This document shows positions 21,414-34,261 of a stretch of DNA of 64,000 bases, piece after piece (within the stretch, counting starts at the first letter, position 1; each line of letters starts with the position of its first letter). This stretch comes from Trissonchulus latispiculum (lineage: Eukaryota > Nematoda > Enoplea > Enoplida > Ironidae), in NCBI GenBank assembly GCA_030248195.1, contig JASAND010032016.1, positions 1 to 64,000 of the forward strand, read 5' to 3'. Position numbers and translations under genes: made by a program. The notes beneath the pieces were generated by a model. The model saw only the letters and a list, made by a program, of their open reading frames with translations, was not told the origin of the DNA and did not search any database.

Positions 21414-22565
21414 AGTCAAAAGGCATCAAGTGGTTCCCGCCCGACATTTTTCTGCTTATAGAATGAGTTTATAATATTCGGGGCCCCATAACTCATTTGT
21501 CCTATATTTTGACAAGTTAGCCCTATTACAACTTTTTATCTACGCAAGGAGAGCTTTCGAATAACAACCATATTGTTGGGTTTCGGTTACTTTCAATTTT
21601 GACCCATTTTGGCCGGTTTTGGCCATTTTTGACCCATTTGAGGCCCCGTTACTCATTTGTCCTACATTTTGGCGCTTTGGCCCTATTACAACTTTTTATC
21701 TACGCAACGAGAGCTTTCGAATGACACCAGTATTAATCGGATCCGACAATTTTCAATGTTGACCCATTTTGACCGGTTTTAACCATTTTTGACCCTTTTG
21801 GGGCCCCGTAACTCATTTGTCCTACATTTTGGAGCTTCGGTCCTATTACAACTTTTTATCTACTCAACGAGAGCTTTCGAATGACATCGGTATCGATCGG
21901 ATCCGACAATTTTCAATTTTGACCCATTTTGACCTGTTTCTGGCCATTTTTGACCCCTTTGAGGCTCCGTAACTCATTTCTCCTACATTTTGGCGCTTTA
22001 CCACTATTACAACTTTTTACCTACGCAACGAGAGCTTTCGAATGATACCCATATTGGGGGGTTTCTATCACTTTCAATTTTGACCATTTGCAGCACCACC
22101 GTATCGAGTAATTGCGAATTGTGTGACACTATGGTGCCCAGGTGCCCGGAGGGTCTACCCGCATCGGGTGCCACCCTACAAGCAAAATTTCAGGTCAACT
22201 AGTTGACTCTAGCTCGAGATAAAGGCGGAAAACCCCTTCAAACGGCCGTTTTGGCCGTTTTTGGCCAATTTTGACCCTTTTTCGCCTCATAACTCAAAAT
22301 AGGTACATTTTCAGGCCTTGACCCAATTACAACTTTTTCATGGCTCGACGAGAGCTTTCGAATGATACCAAAATTAGCTCATTTGGACAACTTTTTTATT
22401 TTACTCATTTTTACTCACGGGGGTGCTCCGGGAGCACCTCTGCTCCCCCGGGGCTCCCCGCGCTTCCGGGAGCAGTTCAGGTCAAGACCTTCAAAATGAG
22501 GTATCAACCACCTCTCTACCCCTTTCCAATCTCGAGATAGAGGGGGGGTACACGAAAATGTGAAC
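21414..22565 (-). mobile_element. Island unit M11
   Basis: Minus strand: 5' start TGTTCACATTTTCGTGTACC at the right, GC-rich palindromic stretch, a tandem series of about 150-160-bp units (CCTATTACAACTTTTTATCT at about 21,531, 21,682, 21,842, 22,003) and tail TTGATGCCTTTTGACT at the left. Confidence 0.65.
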
Positions 22566-22579
22566 AATAATAAGAATAA

Positions 22580-22615
<36 letters not shown>

Positions 22616-22616
<1 letters not shown>

Positions 22617-22795
22617 CATGTCCAGAACATAGGGTTCCAAACCCTTTGGAAAAGGGCGGGAACCCAATAAATAAAGAAACTTAGCCATATCAAAGGGTTG
22701 TCTTTTTTTTAAAAAAAATGCGACAACCCAATAAACATGTCCAGAACATAGGGTTCCAAACCCTTTGGAAAAGGGCGGGAACCCAATAAGAAGAA
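22616..22795 (-). repeat. Hairpin cassettes H5, H2, H5
   Basis: Order on the plus strand: H5 (TGTCCAGAACATAGGGTTCC), H2 (AACTTAGCCATATCAAAGGG, GCGACAACCC), H5. All are separated by AATAA. Confidence 0.85.
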
Positions 22796-23433
22796 CTAGC
22801 GCTACTGCAAGAATGTGTTGCCCACGACACATCCCTTTGGGGTATAAATTTTGCTAGACACCTTTTAAGCTGTTTCTGTTCAGGAAATCTGTCCCATGAC
22901 TCAAAGAGCTTTCAATTAAGTACCATATTGCCCATGTTCAACGAATTTTTGAAAATCCGGTTTTTTCCGGAAATTCCGGATTTTCCAATTTGCGGCCATA
23001 ACTTTCGCTAGAAAAATTTCCGGAAAATATGGTAATGATAAAAACTACCCAGCTCGACGAGCTCTTTCATTTGAGTACCATATCAACCACTTTTGGAGAA
23101 ATTTTTCAAAATCCGGAATTTTCCGGATCAAATATCTCGAAATCCGAAAATTTTCCGGAAATTTCGATTTTAGTTTCGAAATCAGCGTGGTCGAATTACC
23201 CTATGACCGACTTTTGAGCCAAATCGGAGATAAAAAATTTTTGACCAAATTTTGGATTTTCGAAATTTCGCCTTGGCCCCCCCTTACCATCCGAAAAAAT
23301 CCGAATTTCCAAAACCCGGAATTTCGGAACCATCTTGCTTCCAAGAGATGTCCTAGTCAAGGGCTTCAAAATAAGGTATCAACCACCCCTGTACCTCTTC
23401 TCAATCTCGAGATCTAGGGGGGGGACAGACGGA
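22796..23433 (-). mobile_element. Island unit M12 (TC...CTAG, 638 bp)
   Basis: Read on the minus strand it starts TCCGTCTGTCC at 23,433 after an A and ends GCGCTAG at 22,796 before a T. Same family and length as M2, M6 and M9 in the other arm. Confidence 0.8.
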
Positions 23434-23441
23434 TAATAATA

Positions 23442-23565
23442 ATAAGCACAGACCAATAACAAGGTGTTGCCATTTCCTTTGGAAAAGTGGGCAACACAAT
23501 AAACAGACAGTAGAAAGGGTTGCCCTCTTCCTTTGGAAAGGTGGGCAACACAATAAGAAGAATAA
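23442..23565 (-). repeat. Hairpin cassettes H4 and H3
   Basis: H4 (AGCACAGACCAATAACAAGG) followed by H3 (ACAGACAGTAGAAAGGG), each returning to GGGCAACACAATAA. Confidence 0.85.
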
Positions 23566-24502
23566 ATCCTACCGGCATCAACGGGTTGTCGCAGCCATTT
23601 TCCTCTTATCTAAAGGGTCAAAACTCAGTATTGGTACATTTTCAAAACTTGGTTCAATTACAAATTTTTTCCTACTCGTTGAGGGCTTTCAGATGAGTAC
23701 CATATCGACTACTTTTGAGACAATTTTTTAAAATTCGGGTTTTCAGGGAATTACCGGATTTTTAGTTTTTCGGTTATAACTTTCGGTAGGCGGATTTCCG
23801 GAAGATCCCGCAAGCAGGAAACTTGTTCAGCTCGACGAGCTCTTTCATTTGAGCCCCGTATCGACCACTTTCGGAGAAATTTTTCAAAATCCGGAATTTT
23901 CCGGATCGAATATCTCGAAATCCGTAAATTTTCCGGAAATTTCGATTTCAGTTTCGAAATCAGCGTGGTCGACTTACCCTAAGACAACCTTTTAAGCAAA
24001 ATCGGAGACAAAAAATTTTTTGGTCCAAAATCCAGGTTTTCGTGAATTCCCGGATTTTCAGTTTTTCGGCTATAACTTTCGCTAGACACATTTCCGGAAA
24101 ATGCCGCAAGAAGGAAAGTTGTTCAGCTCGGCGAGCTCTTTCATTTGAGTACCATATCGACCACTTTTGGAGAAATTTTTCAAAATCCGGAATTTTCGGG
24201 GTCGAATATCTCGAAATCCGGAAATTTTCCGGAAATTTCGATTTCAGTTTCTAAATTAGCGTGGTCGACTTACCCTATGACCAACTTTTAAGCAAAATCG
24301 GAGACAAAAAATTTTTACGTTTCCCTTGGTCCCCCCTTACGATTTTTAAAATTCCGGGATTCGCCATTCCCGGAATCCGGGAGATATCTGGATGCCCTTA
24401 CAAACGGGAGCACTTCAGGTCGCCCTACAACTATGGTGAGAATTTCAGCCCGATCGGTCCAGCCAATCTCGAGAAAAGGGGGGGACACAAATGTTGACCG
24501 GA
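23566..24502 (-). mobile_element. Island unit M13
   Basis: Minus strand: start TCCGGTCAACATTTGTCC, CTCGAGATTGGCTGGACC, CCGG-type body with two to three units, end hairpin GCGACAACCC and tail GTTGATGCCGGTAGGAT. Same family as M18, M26, M27 and M29-M31. Confidence 0.7.
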
Positions 24503-24526
24503 ATAATAAATAAATAAATAAATAAA

Positions 24527-25503
24527 CAAGCGAAGTAGCGAGAATGGGTTGCCGCGGCATTTTCCGTTTATAAATGGCCATATCTCCCAAAAGAGGCACC
24601 GTTGTGACCCAGTATAGTCTGATTCGTGTAGTCCGTATCCAGAGCTCTCAATAGAGTACCATATTGACCATATTTAGAATTGTTTAAATTTTTGGTCATT
24701 TTGGTCGATTTTGACCATTTTTGACCCCTTTGAAGCTCCGTAACTCAAATTTCGTGCTTTTTGGCGACTTGGCTCTATTACAACTTTTTATCTACTCAAC
24801 GAGAGCTTTCGAATGATACCCATATTAGGTGATTTCCGCTACTTTCAATTTTGAGACATTTTGGCCGATTTTGACCATTTTTGACCCCTTCGAAGCTCCG
24901 TAACTCAAATTTCGTATATTTTGACGACTCGGCCCTATTACAACTTTTAATCCACTCACCTAGAGCTTTCGAATGAGCCCCATATTGGGCAGTTTTCGAT
25001 AATTTCAATTTTGAGCCATTTTGGCCGATTTTGACCATTTTTGACCCCTTTGACGCCCCATAACTCATTTTCTGTACATTTTGGTCCTTTCGCCCTATTA
25101 AAACTTTTTATCTACTCAACGAGAGCTATCGAATGAGCCCCATATTGGACAGTTTCCGATAATTTCAATTTTGAGCCATTTTGGCCGATTTTGACTATTT
25201 TTGACCTCTTTGAAGCTCCGTAACTCAATTTTCGTACACTTTGGCGACTTGGCCCTATTACAACTTTTTATCTACTCAACGAGAGCTTTCGAATGAGCCC
25301 CATATTGGGCAGTTTCCGATACTTTCAATTTTGACCATATGCAGCATCACCGTATCGAGTACTTTCGCATACCGCAAGGGGGGGAACCCCCCGCACTTCA
25401 GTCAACACTTCACCCCACCCCCTAACCCCCGTGAAAATTTCAGCCCAATCGGGCCACCCTAGCAAAAGTTAGAGGGGGGGGACAGGGGGTGGTAACGAGA
25501 TGA
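24527..25503 (-). mobile_element. Island unit M14
   Basis: Start TCATCTCGTTACCACC and C run. The body is of TTGACCATTTTTGACC and GAGCTTTCGAATGA units. The end is GCCGCGGCAACCC with tail ATTCTCGCTACTTCGCTTG, a CTAG-to-CTTG variant. Confidence 0.65.
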
Positions 25504-25510
25504 ATAATAA

Positions 25511-26161
25511 CTAGCGAAGTAGCGAGAATGGGTTGCCGCGGCATTTTCCGTTTATAGATGCTATATCTCCCAAAAGAGGCACCTTTTTGGCCCAGTATAG
25601 TCTGATTCGTGTAGTCCGTATCGAGAGCTCTCAATAGAGTACCATATTGACCATATTTAGTTGTTTAGATTTTTGGTCATTTTGGTAGATTTTTGACCAT
25701 TTTTGACCCTTTGAAGCTCCGTAACTCAATTTTCGTACATTTTGGTGACTTGGCCCTATTACCACTTTTTATGTACTCAACGAGAGCTTTCGAATGACAC
25801 CGATATGAGCCCGATCCGTGAACTTTCAATTTTGAGCCATTTTGGCCGGTTTTGGCCATTTTTGACTATTTTTCGCCTCATAACTCAAACTGAGTGCATT
25901 TTCAGGCCTTGACCCAATTACAACTTTTTCATTACTCGTCGAGAGCTTTCGAATGATACCAAAATTAGCTCATTTGGACAACTTTTTTATTTTACTCATT
26001 TTTACTCACGGGGCTGCTCCGGGAGCAACCTTGCTCCCCCGGGGCTCCCCGCGCTTCAGTCAACACTTTACCCCATCCCAAACCTCCACTGAAAATTTCA
26101 GCCCAATCGGTCCACCCAAACAAAAGTTAGAGGGGGGGGACAGGGGGTGGTAACGAGATGA
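25511..26161 (-). mobile_element. Island unit M15 (CTAG end)
   Basis: Same family as M14 with tail CTCGCTACTTCGCTAG. The body shares the ATTTTACTCATTTTTACTCA and GC-rich palindromic segments of M7. Confidence 0.65.
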
Positions 26162-26178
26162 ATAAATAATAATAATAA

Positions 26179-26834
26179 CAAGCGAAGTAGCGAGAATGGG
26201 TTGCCGCGGCATTTTCCTTTTATAGATGGCCATATCTCCCAAGAGAGGCACCGTTGTGACCCAGTATAGTCTGATTCGTGTAGTCCGTATCGAGAGCTCT
26301 CAATAGAGTACCATATTGACCATATTTAGAGTTGTTTAATGTTTTGGTCATTTTGGTCGATTTTGACCATTTTTGACCCCTTTGCGGCTCCGTAACTCAA
26401 TTTTCGTACACTTTGGCGCTTTAGCCCTATTACAACTTTTTATCTACTCAACGAGAGCTTTCGAATGATACCCATATTAGGTGATTTCCGCTACTTTTAA
26501 TTTTGAGCCATTTTGGCCGATTTTGACCATTTTTGACCTCTTTGAAGCTCCGTAGCTCAATTTTCGTACAATTTGGCGGCTTGGCCCTATTACAACTTTT
26601 TATCTACTCAACGAGAGCTTTCGAATGAGCCCCATATTGGGCAGTTTCCGATACTTTCAATTTTGACCATATGCAGCATCACCGTATCGAGTACTTTCGC
26701 ATACCGCAAGGGGGGGGGAACCCCCCGCACTTCAGTCAACACTTCACCCCACCCCCTAACCCCCCTGAAAATTTCAGCCCAATCGGGCCACCCTAGCAAA
26801 AGTTAGAGGGGGGGGACAGGGGGTGGTCACGAGA
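26179..26834 (-). mobile_element. Island unit M16
   Basis: Start TCTCGTGACCACC, tail CTCGCTACTTCGCTTG. Close to the left and right parts of M14 with an internal deletion. Confidence 0.65.
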
Positions 26835-26848
26835 ATAATAAATAATAA

Positions 26849-27841
26849 GTCAAAAGGCATCAAGTGGTTCCCGCCCGACATTTTTCTGCTTATAGAATGA
26901 GTTTATAATATTCGGGGCCCCATAACTCATTTGTCCTATATTTTTACGCGTTAGCCCTATTACAACCTTTTATCTACGTAACGACAGCTTTCGAATGACA
27001 CCCATATTGTTGGGTTTCGGTTACTTTCAATTTTGAGCCATTTTGACCGGTTTTGGCCATTTCTGATCCCTTTGAGGCTCCGTAACTCATTTTTCCGACA
27101 TTCTGCCCCTTTGGCCGTATTATAACTTTTTATCTACGCAACGAGAGCTTTCGAATGACATCGGTATCGACCGGATCCGACAATTTTCAATTTTGACCCA
27201 TTTTGACCTGTTTTTGGCCATTTTTGACCTCTTCGAGGCCCCGTAATTCATTTTTCCTACATTTTGACGCCTTGGCCCTATTACAACTTTTTATCCACGC
27301 AACGAGAGCTTTCGAATGATATCCATATTGGGGGGTTTTCGTCATTTTCAATTTTGACCATTTGCAGCAGCACCGTATCGAGTAATTGCGAATTGTGTGA
27401 CACTATGGTACCCAGGTGCCCGGAGGGTCTTCCCGCATCGGGTGCCACCCTACATGCCAAAGTTCAGGCCAACTAGTTGACTCTAGCTCGAGATAAAGGC
27501 GGAAAACCCCTTCAAACGGCCGTTTAGGCCGTTTTTGGCCATTTTTGACCATTTTCGGCCTCATAACTCAAAATGGGTGCATTTTCAGGCCTTGACCCTA
27601 TTACAACTTTTTCATTACTCGCCGAGAGCTTTCGAATGCTACCAAAATTAGCTCATTTGGACAACTTTTTTATTTTACTCATTTTTACTCACGGGGGTGC
27701 TCCGGGAGCACCTCTGCTCCCCCGGGGCTCCCCGCGCTTCCGGGAGCAGTTCAAGTCAAGACCTTCAAAATGAGGTATGAACCACTTCTCTACCCCTTCC
27801 CAATCTCGAGATAGACATGGGGGACACGAAAATGTGGACAA
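26849..27841 (-). mobile_element. Island unit M17
   Basis: Start TGTCCACATTTTCGTGTCC, GC-rich palindromic stretch, tandem GAGCTTTCGAATGA units, tail CTTGATGCCTTTTGACT. Relative of M11 with fewer units. Confidence 0.65.
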
Positions 27842-27884
27842 TAATAATAAGAATAATAATAATAAGAATAATAATAATAATAAA

Positions 27885-27950
27885 CATGTCCAGAACATAG
27901 GGTTCCAAACCCTTTGGAAAAGGGCGGGAACCCAATAATAATAATAATAA
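27885..27950 (-). repeat. Hairpin cassette H5
   Basis: ACATGTCCAGAACATAGGG, return GGGAACCCAATAATAATAA. Confidence 0.85.
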
Positions 27951-28906
27951 ATCCTACCGGCATCAACGGGTTGTCGCGCATTTTCCTCTTATTCCTCTGT
28001 GCTTATATCGGCTCGGGCTCAAACTCAGTTTTGGAACATTTTCAGACTTTGGCCCTATCACAACTTTTTCCCTACTCGCTGAGATCTTTCGAATAAGTAC
28101 CATATTGACAACTTTTAGGACAATTTTTAAAATTCCGGTTTTTCCGGGAATTCCCGGATTTTCAGTTTTTCGGCTGTAATTTTCGCTGGACGCATTTCCG
28201 GAAAATGTCGCCAGAAGGTAAGTTGCTCAGCTCGACGAGTTCTTTCATTTGAGTACCATATTGACCGCTTTCCGAAAAATTTTTCAAAATCCGGAATTTT
28301 CCGGGCCTAATATCTCGAAATCCGTGAATTTTCCGGGAATTTCAATTTCAGATTCGAAATCAGCACCACCGACTTACCCTATGACCAACTTTTAAGCAAA
28401 ATCCGAGACAAAAAAGTTTTAAGTCCAAAATCCGGGTTTTCGTGAATTCCGGGATTTTCAGTTTTTCGGCTATAACTTTCGCTAGACGCATTTCCGGAAA
28501 ATGTCGCAAAAAGGAAAGTTGTTCAGCTCGGCGAGCTCTTTCATTTGAGTACCATATCGACCACTTTTGGAGAAATTTTTCAAAATCCGGAATTTTCCGG
28601 GTCGCATATCTCGAAATCCGGAAATTTTCCGGAAATTTCGTTTTCAGTTTCGAAATCAGCGTAGTCGACTTACCCTATGACCAACTTTTGAGCAAAATCG
28701 GAGACAAAAAATTTTTACGTTTCCCTTGGTCCCCCCTTACGATTTTTAAAATTCCGAGATTCGCCATTCCCGGAATCCGGGAGATATCGGGATGCCCTTA
28801 CAAACGGGAGCACTTCAGGTCACCCTCCAACTATGGTGAGAATTTCAGCCCGATCGGTCCAGCCAATCTCGAGAAAAGGGGGGGGGGGACACAAATGTTG
28901 ACCGGA
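27951..28906 (-). mobile_element. Island unit M18
   Basis: M13 family, 956 bp: start TCCGGTCAACATTTGTCC, CCGG-type body, end GCGCGACAACCC and tail GTTGATGCCGGTAGGAT. Confidence 0.7.
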
Positions 28907-28910
28907 ATAA

Positions 28911-28939
<29 letters not shown>

Positions 28940-28941
<2 letters not shown>

Positions 28942-29136
28942 AGAAACTTAGCCATATCAAAGGGTTGTCTTTTTTTAAAAAAATGCGACAACCCAATAAG
29001 AATAAGAATAATAAACATGTCCAGAACATAGGGTTCCAAACCCTTTGGAAAAGGGCGGGAACCCAATAATAAGAATAATAAACATGTCCAGAACATAGGG
29101 TTCCAAACCCTTTGGAAAAGGGCGGGAACCCAATAA
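28940..29136 (-). repeat. Hairpin cassettes H2, H5, H5
   Basis: One H2 and two identical H5 cassettes, separated by AATAAGAATAA-type spacers. Confidence 0.85.
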
Positions 29137-29959
29137 CTAGCGCTACTGCAAGAATGTGTTGCCCACAACACGTTCCCTTTGGGGTTAGCACTAGTTTTTC
29201 GTACATTTTCATGCCTTGGCTCTATTACACCTTTTTCTTAGCTCATTGAGAGCTTTCGAATGATACCAATATCAGCCCGATCCGGCAACTTTCATTTTTG
29301 CCCGACTTTGCAACATCACCGTATCGAGGGTCAAAACTCGAATTTAGTAGATTTTCAGGATTTGGCTCTATTACAGCTTTTTCTTAGCTCGTTGAGAGCT
29401 TTCGAATGATACCAAAATCAGTTGGATTCAAAAACTTTCATTTTTGACCAATCTTTGCTAAATGGTTGCCCATAAAAAGGCAGTTGGGATAAGAGATTTT
29501 CGATAATTATTGCTAAACGTTATTTAATACAGCCTCTTAAAAGGTATTCTAGCACATCCAGCAGCTAAACTTGACTAATAAGGTCAAAAACTCTTATATT
29601 AGGCGTTTCTGGGCAGTTTGCTCACTTTTGCGGTCTCCAACAGTGTAACTTTTGGCCATATCTCGAGATCCACAAGGGCTAGGAAAATTTCGATTGCAGA
29701 TTTGGAATCTACGTCCCCGGGTTACCCTATGACCAACTTTTAAGCAAAATCGGAGACAAAAAATTTTTGACCATTTTTTAGAATCGCCTTGGTCCCCCCT
29801 TACCAACCGAAAAATTCCGGGAGCTGCCATTCCCGAAATCCGGGAGGTATCGGACTGCCCAACTGAGGATCCAACGTCCAAGTGAATATCTTCAAAATGA
29901 GGTATCAACCACCCCTGTACCCCTTCCCAATCTCGAGATCTAGGGGGGGGACAGACGGA
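29137..29959 (-). mobile_element. Island unit M19 (TC...CTAG)
   Basis: TCCGTCTGTCC start after A, GCGCTAG end before T. The body differs from the other TC...CTAG units: it has TTCGAATGATACC units, one TGCCCATAAAAAGGCA mini-hairpin and CTCGAGATCCACAAGGG. This is body exchange under a constant pair of ends. Confidence 0.75.
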
Positions 29960-29977
29960 TAATAATAATAATAATAA

Positions 29978-30777
29978 CTAGCGCTACTGCAAGAATGTGT
30001 TGCCCACAACTGGTTTTGCTGTTTATTTTTCTGCCATAACTTTCGCTAGACGCATTTCCGGAAAATACGGTAAGGATGCAAATTACTCAGCACGACGAGC
30101 TCTTTCATTTGAGTACCATATCGACCACTTTTGGAGAAATTTTTCAAAATCCGGAATTTTCCAGAACGAATATCTCGAAATCCGTAAATTTTCGGGAAAT
30201 TTCGGTTTCAGTTTCGAAATCAGCGTGGTCGAATTACCCTATGACCAACTTTTGAGTGAAATCGGAGACAAAACATTTTTTGGTCCAAAATCCGGGTTTT
30301 CGTGAATTCCCGGATTTTCAGTTTTTCGGCCGTAACTTTCGCTACACGCATTTCCGGAAAATGTCGCAAGAAGGAAAGTTGTTCAGCTCGACGAGATCTT
30401 TCATTTGAGTACCATATCGACCACTTTTGGAAACATTTTTCAAAATCCGTAATTTTCCGGGGCAAATATCTCGAAATCCGTAAATTTTCCGGAAATTTCG
30501 ATTTCAGTTTCGAAATCAGCTTGGTCGAATTACCCTATAACCAACTTTTGAGCGAAATCGGAAACAAAAAATTTTTGACCAAAGTTTGGATTTTGAAATT
30601 TCGCCTTGGTCCCCCCTTACCATTTTAAAAATTCCGGGATTCACCATTCCCGGAATCAAGAAGATATCGGAGCCATCTCGCTTCCCGGAGATGTCCTAGT
30701 CAAGGGCTTCAAAATAAGGTATCAACCAGCCCTGTACCCCTTCCCAATCTCGAGATCTAGGGGGGGGGACAGACGGA
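29978..30777 (-). mobile_element. Island unit M20 (TC...CTAG)
   Basis: 800 bp, CCGG-type body of about two and a half units, TC start at 30,777 and CTAG end at 29,978. Confidence 0.8.
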
Positions 30778-30795
30778 TAATAATAATAATAATAA

Positions 30796-31443
30796 CTAGC
30801 GCTACTGCAAGAATGTGTTGCCCACAACACATTCCTTTGGGGTATAGATTTTGCTAGATACTTTTTAAGTTATTTCTGTTCAGGAAATCTATCCCAGGAC
30901 TCAAAGAGCTTTCAATTAAGCACCATATTGCCCATGTTTCAACGAATTATTGAAAATCCGGTTTTTTCCGGAAATTCCGGATTTTCTAATCTGCGGCCAT
31001 AACTTTCGCTAGAAACATTTCCGGAAAGTATGGTAATGATAAAAATTACTCAGCTCGACGAGCTCTTTCATTTGAGTACCATATCGACCACTTTTGGAGA
31101 AATTTTTCAAAATCCGGAATTTTTCGGGTCGAATATCTCGAAATCCGGAAAGTTTCCGGAAATTTCGATTTCAGTTTCGAAATCAGCGTGGTCGAGTTAC
31201 CCTATGACCAACTTTTGAGCGAAATCGGAGACAAAAAATTTTTGACCAAATTTTGGATTTTGAAATTTCGCCTTGGTCCCCCCTTACCATTCAAAAAATT
31301 CCGGGATTCGCCATTCCCGGAATCCGGAAGGTATCGGAGCCATCTTGCTTCCCGGAGATGTCCTAGTCAAGGGCTTCAAAATAAGGTATCAACCACCCCT
31401 GTACCCCTTCCTAATCTCGGGATCTAGGGGGGGGACAGACGGA
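30796..31443 (-). mobile_element. Island unit M21 (TC...CTAG, best 3' hairpin)
   Basis: 648 bp. The 3' end has a perfect 10-bp hairpin (GAATGTGTTG, loop TGGG, CAACACATTC), then TTGCAGTAGCG, then CTAG and a T. This is the cleanest Helitron-like terminus in the island. Confidence 0.85.
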
Positions 31444-31464
31444 TAATAATAATAATAATAATAA

Positions 31465-32557
31465 CTAGCGCTACTGCAAGAACGTGTTGCCCACGATAGG
31501 TTTTTCTGTTTATTTTTCTGCCATAACTTTCGCTAGACGCATTTTCAGAAATTGTTGCAAGAAGGAAAGTTGCTCAGCTCGACGAACTCTTTCGTTTGAG
31601 CACCATATCGACCACTTTCAGAGAAATTTTTCAAAATCCGAAATTTTCCGGGTCGAATATCTCGAAATCCGGAAATTTTCCGGAAATTTCGATTTCAGTT
31701 TCGAAATCAGCGTGGTCAAGTTACCCTATGACCAACGTTTGAGCGAAATCGGAGACAAAAAATTTTTCGACGCAAAATCCGGATTTTCGTGAATTCCCGG
31801 ATTTTCAGTTTTTCGGACATAACTTTCGCTAGACGCATCTTCGGAAAATGTCGCAAGAAGAAAATTGCTCAGCTCGACGAGATCTTTCATTTGAGTACCA
31901 TATCGACCACTTTTGGAGAAATTTTTCAAAATCCGGAATTTTCCGGGTCGAATATCTCAAAATCCGTAAATTTTCCGGAAATTTCGATTTCAGTTTCGAA
32001 ATCAACGTGGTCGAGTTACCCTATGACCAACTTTGGAGCGAAATCGGAGACAAAAAATTTTTCGACGCAAAATCCGGATTTTCGTGAATTCCCGGATTTT
32101 CAGTTTTTCGGACATAACTTTCGCTAGACGCATCTTCAGAAAATGTCGCAAGAAGAAAATTGCTCAGCTCGACGAGATCTTTCATTTGAGTACCATATCG
32201 ACCACTTTTGGAGAATTTTTTCAAAATCCGGAATTTCCCGGGTCGAATATCTCAAAATCCGTAAATTTTCCGGAAATTTCGATTTCAGTTTCGAAATCAG
32301 CGTGGTCGAGTTACCCTATGACCAACTTTGGAGCGAAATCGGAGACAAAAAATTTTTGACCAAATTTTGGATTTTGAAATTTCGCCTTGGTCCCCCCTTA
32401 CCAACCGAAAAATTCCGGGATTCGCCATTCCCGGAATCCGGAAGGTATCGGACTGCCCAACTGAGGATCCAACGTCCAAGTGAATATCTTCAAAATGAGG
32501 TATCAACCACCCCTGTACCCCTTCCCAATCTCGAGATCTAGGGGGGGGACAGACGGA
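31465..32557 (-). mobile_element. Island unit M22 (TC...CTAG, three 295-bp units)
   Basis: CATAACTTTCGCTAGACGC recurs at 31,522, 31,818 and 32,113, giving a 295-296-bp period. The ends are those of the M2 family. Confidence 0.8.
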
Positions 32558-32578
32558 TAATAATAATAATAATAATAA

Positions 32579-34230
32579 CTAGCGACTGCGAGAGTGTGTT
32601 GCCCACCTGCATATTCCATTGGGGTCAGAGCTTTATTTCCTAAGACTTTGCTAGCCTTTCGTTCAAGAAATGGGTTCCTGATCAATATGATTGGTTTTAT
32701 TCGAATACAATAATGACGACACCGTCATCCTAAAATGGTTGCCCTTGAAAGGGCAGTTGGGATAAGCGATTTTTCTATTAGACTTTGTTAGTACTGCTTC
32801 ATACACATGGTTGCCCTTAAAAAGGCAGTTGGGATCAGCAATTTTCTCATTACAATTTGTTAACACTACTTCATACAAATGGTTGCCCTTAAGAAGGCAG
32901 TTGGGATAAGTGATATTTTGACTAAATTTCATTGGAGATTTGGAATCTGCGTCCCCGAATTACCCTATAACCGACTTTTTAACCAATTCGGAGACAAAAG
33001 GTTTTTGACCATTTTTGACACCTTCGCCTGAACATGGTTGCCCATAAAAGGGCAGTTGGGATACGCAATTTTCAACTACATATTGCTAAAAATTTCCTGA
33101 TACATCCTTCTAAACCGTGTTCTAGCAAACCCACCGGCTAAACTTGACTAACGAGTTCAAAAAATACAGATATTAGGCGTCTCTGGGCAATTTGCTCACT
33201 TTTGAGATCTCCAACAGTGTAACTTTTGGCCATATCTCGAGATTTTCAAAAGGTAGAAAAATTTCGATTTCAGATTTGGAATCTGCGTCCCCGAATTACC
33301 CTATAACCGACTTTTCAACCAAATCAGAGCCAAAAAGTTTTTGATCATTTTTGACACCTTCGCCTGAACATGGTTGCCCATAAAAGGGCAGTTGGGATAA
33401 GCATTTTTCAACTACATATTGCTAAAAGTTACTTGATATACCATTCTAAGCCGTGTCCTAGCAAATACACCGGCTCATCTTGACTAACGAGTTCGAAAAA
33501 CAACTGATAACAGGCGTTTCTAGCTGTTTGCTCACTTTTGTGGTCTCCAACAGTGTAACTTTTGGCCATATCTCGAGATTCTCAAAAGGTAGAAAAATTT
33601 CAATTGCAGATTTGGAATCTGCGTCCCCGAATTACCCTATAACCGACTTTTCAACCAAATCGGAGGCAAAAAGTTTTTGACCATTTTTTACACCTTTGCC
33701 TGAACATGGTTGCCCATAAAAGGGCAGTTGGGATAAGCAATTCTCAACTACATACTACAAGTTACTTGATATACCATTCTAAACGTGTCCTAGCAAATAC
33801 ACCGGCTCATCTTGACTAATTTAGACCGTCTGGCACTGTGACGACAGTCTGCTCACTTTTGCGGTCTCCAACAAAAATTTTTAAAAATTAAATTCCCTCC
33901 CCTGGTCGACTGGGTGGGAGTAGAACGATGAAATTCTAAGCGTGTCCTAGCAAATACACCGGCTCATCTTGATTAACGAGTTTAAAAACACAGATGTTAC
34001 GGGTTTCTGGGCAGTTTGCTCACTTTTGCGGTCTCCAACAGTGTAACGTTCGGCCATCCCCCCTCATGATTTTGAAAAATTAAATTCCCTGCCCTGGTCG
34101 ACTGGGTGGGAGTAGAATAATGAAATTCACACATGCACACCTTCTTTTCATGCTCTTCAAAATGAGGTATGAACCAACCCTGTACCCCTTCCCAATCTCG
34201 AGATCTAGGGGGGGGGACACCCACCTGCTA
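32579..34230 (-). mobile_element. Island unit M23 (largest, 1.65 kb, mini-hairpin body)
   Basis: Minus-strand M3 family: start TAGCAGGTGGGTGTCC, end ACACACTCTCGCAGTCGCTAG-like at 32,579. Six copies of TGGTTGCCC with GGGCAGTTGGGAT or a one-base variant occur at about 32,736, 32,809, 32,879, 33,034, 33,371 and 33,707. Confidence 0.75.
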
Positions 34231-34261
34231 ATAATAATAATAATAATAATAATAATAAGAA

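Noticed and set aside
28442..32541. Recurring open frames of 100-159 residues across the island (for example 28,442-28,921 and 34,769-35,227) as a repeated gene family
   Set aside because: They follow copies of the 295-bp unit, whose length is not a multiple of three. Frames shift between units, no domain is visible, both strands are equally open and the starts fall at different places.
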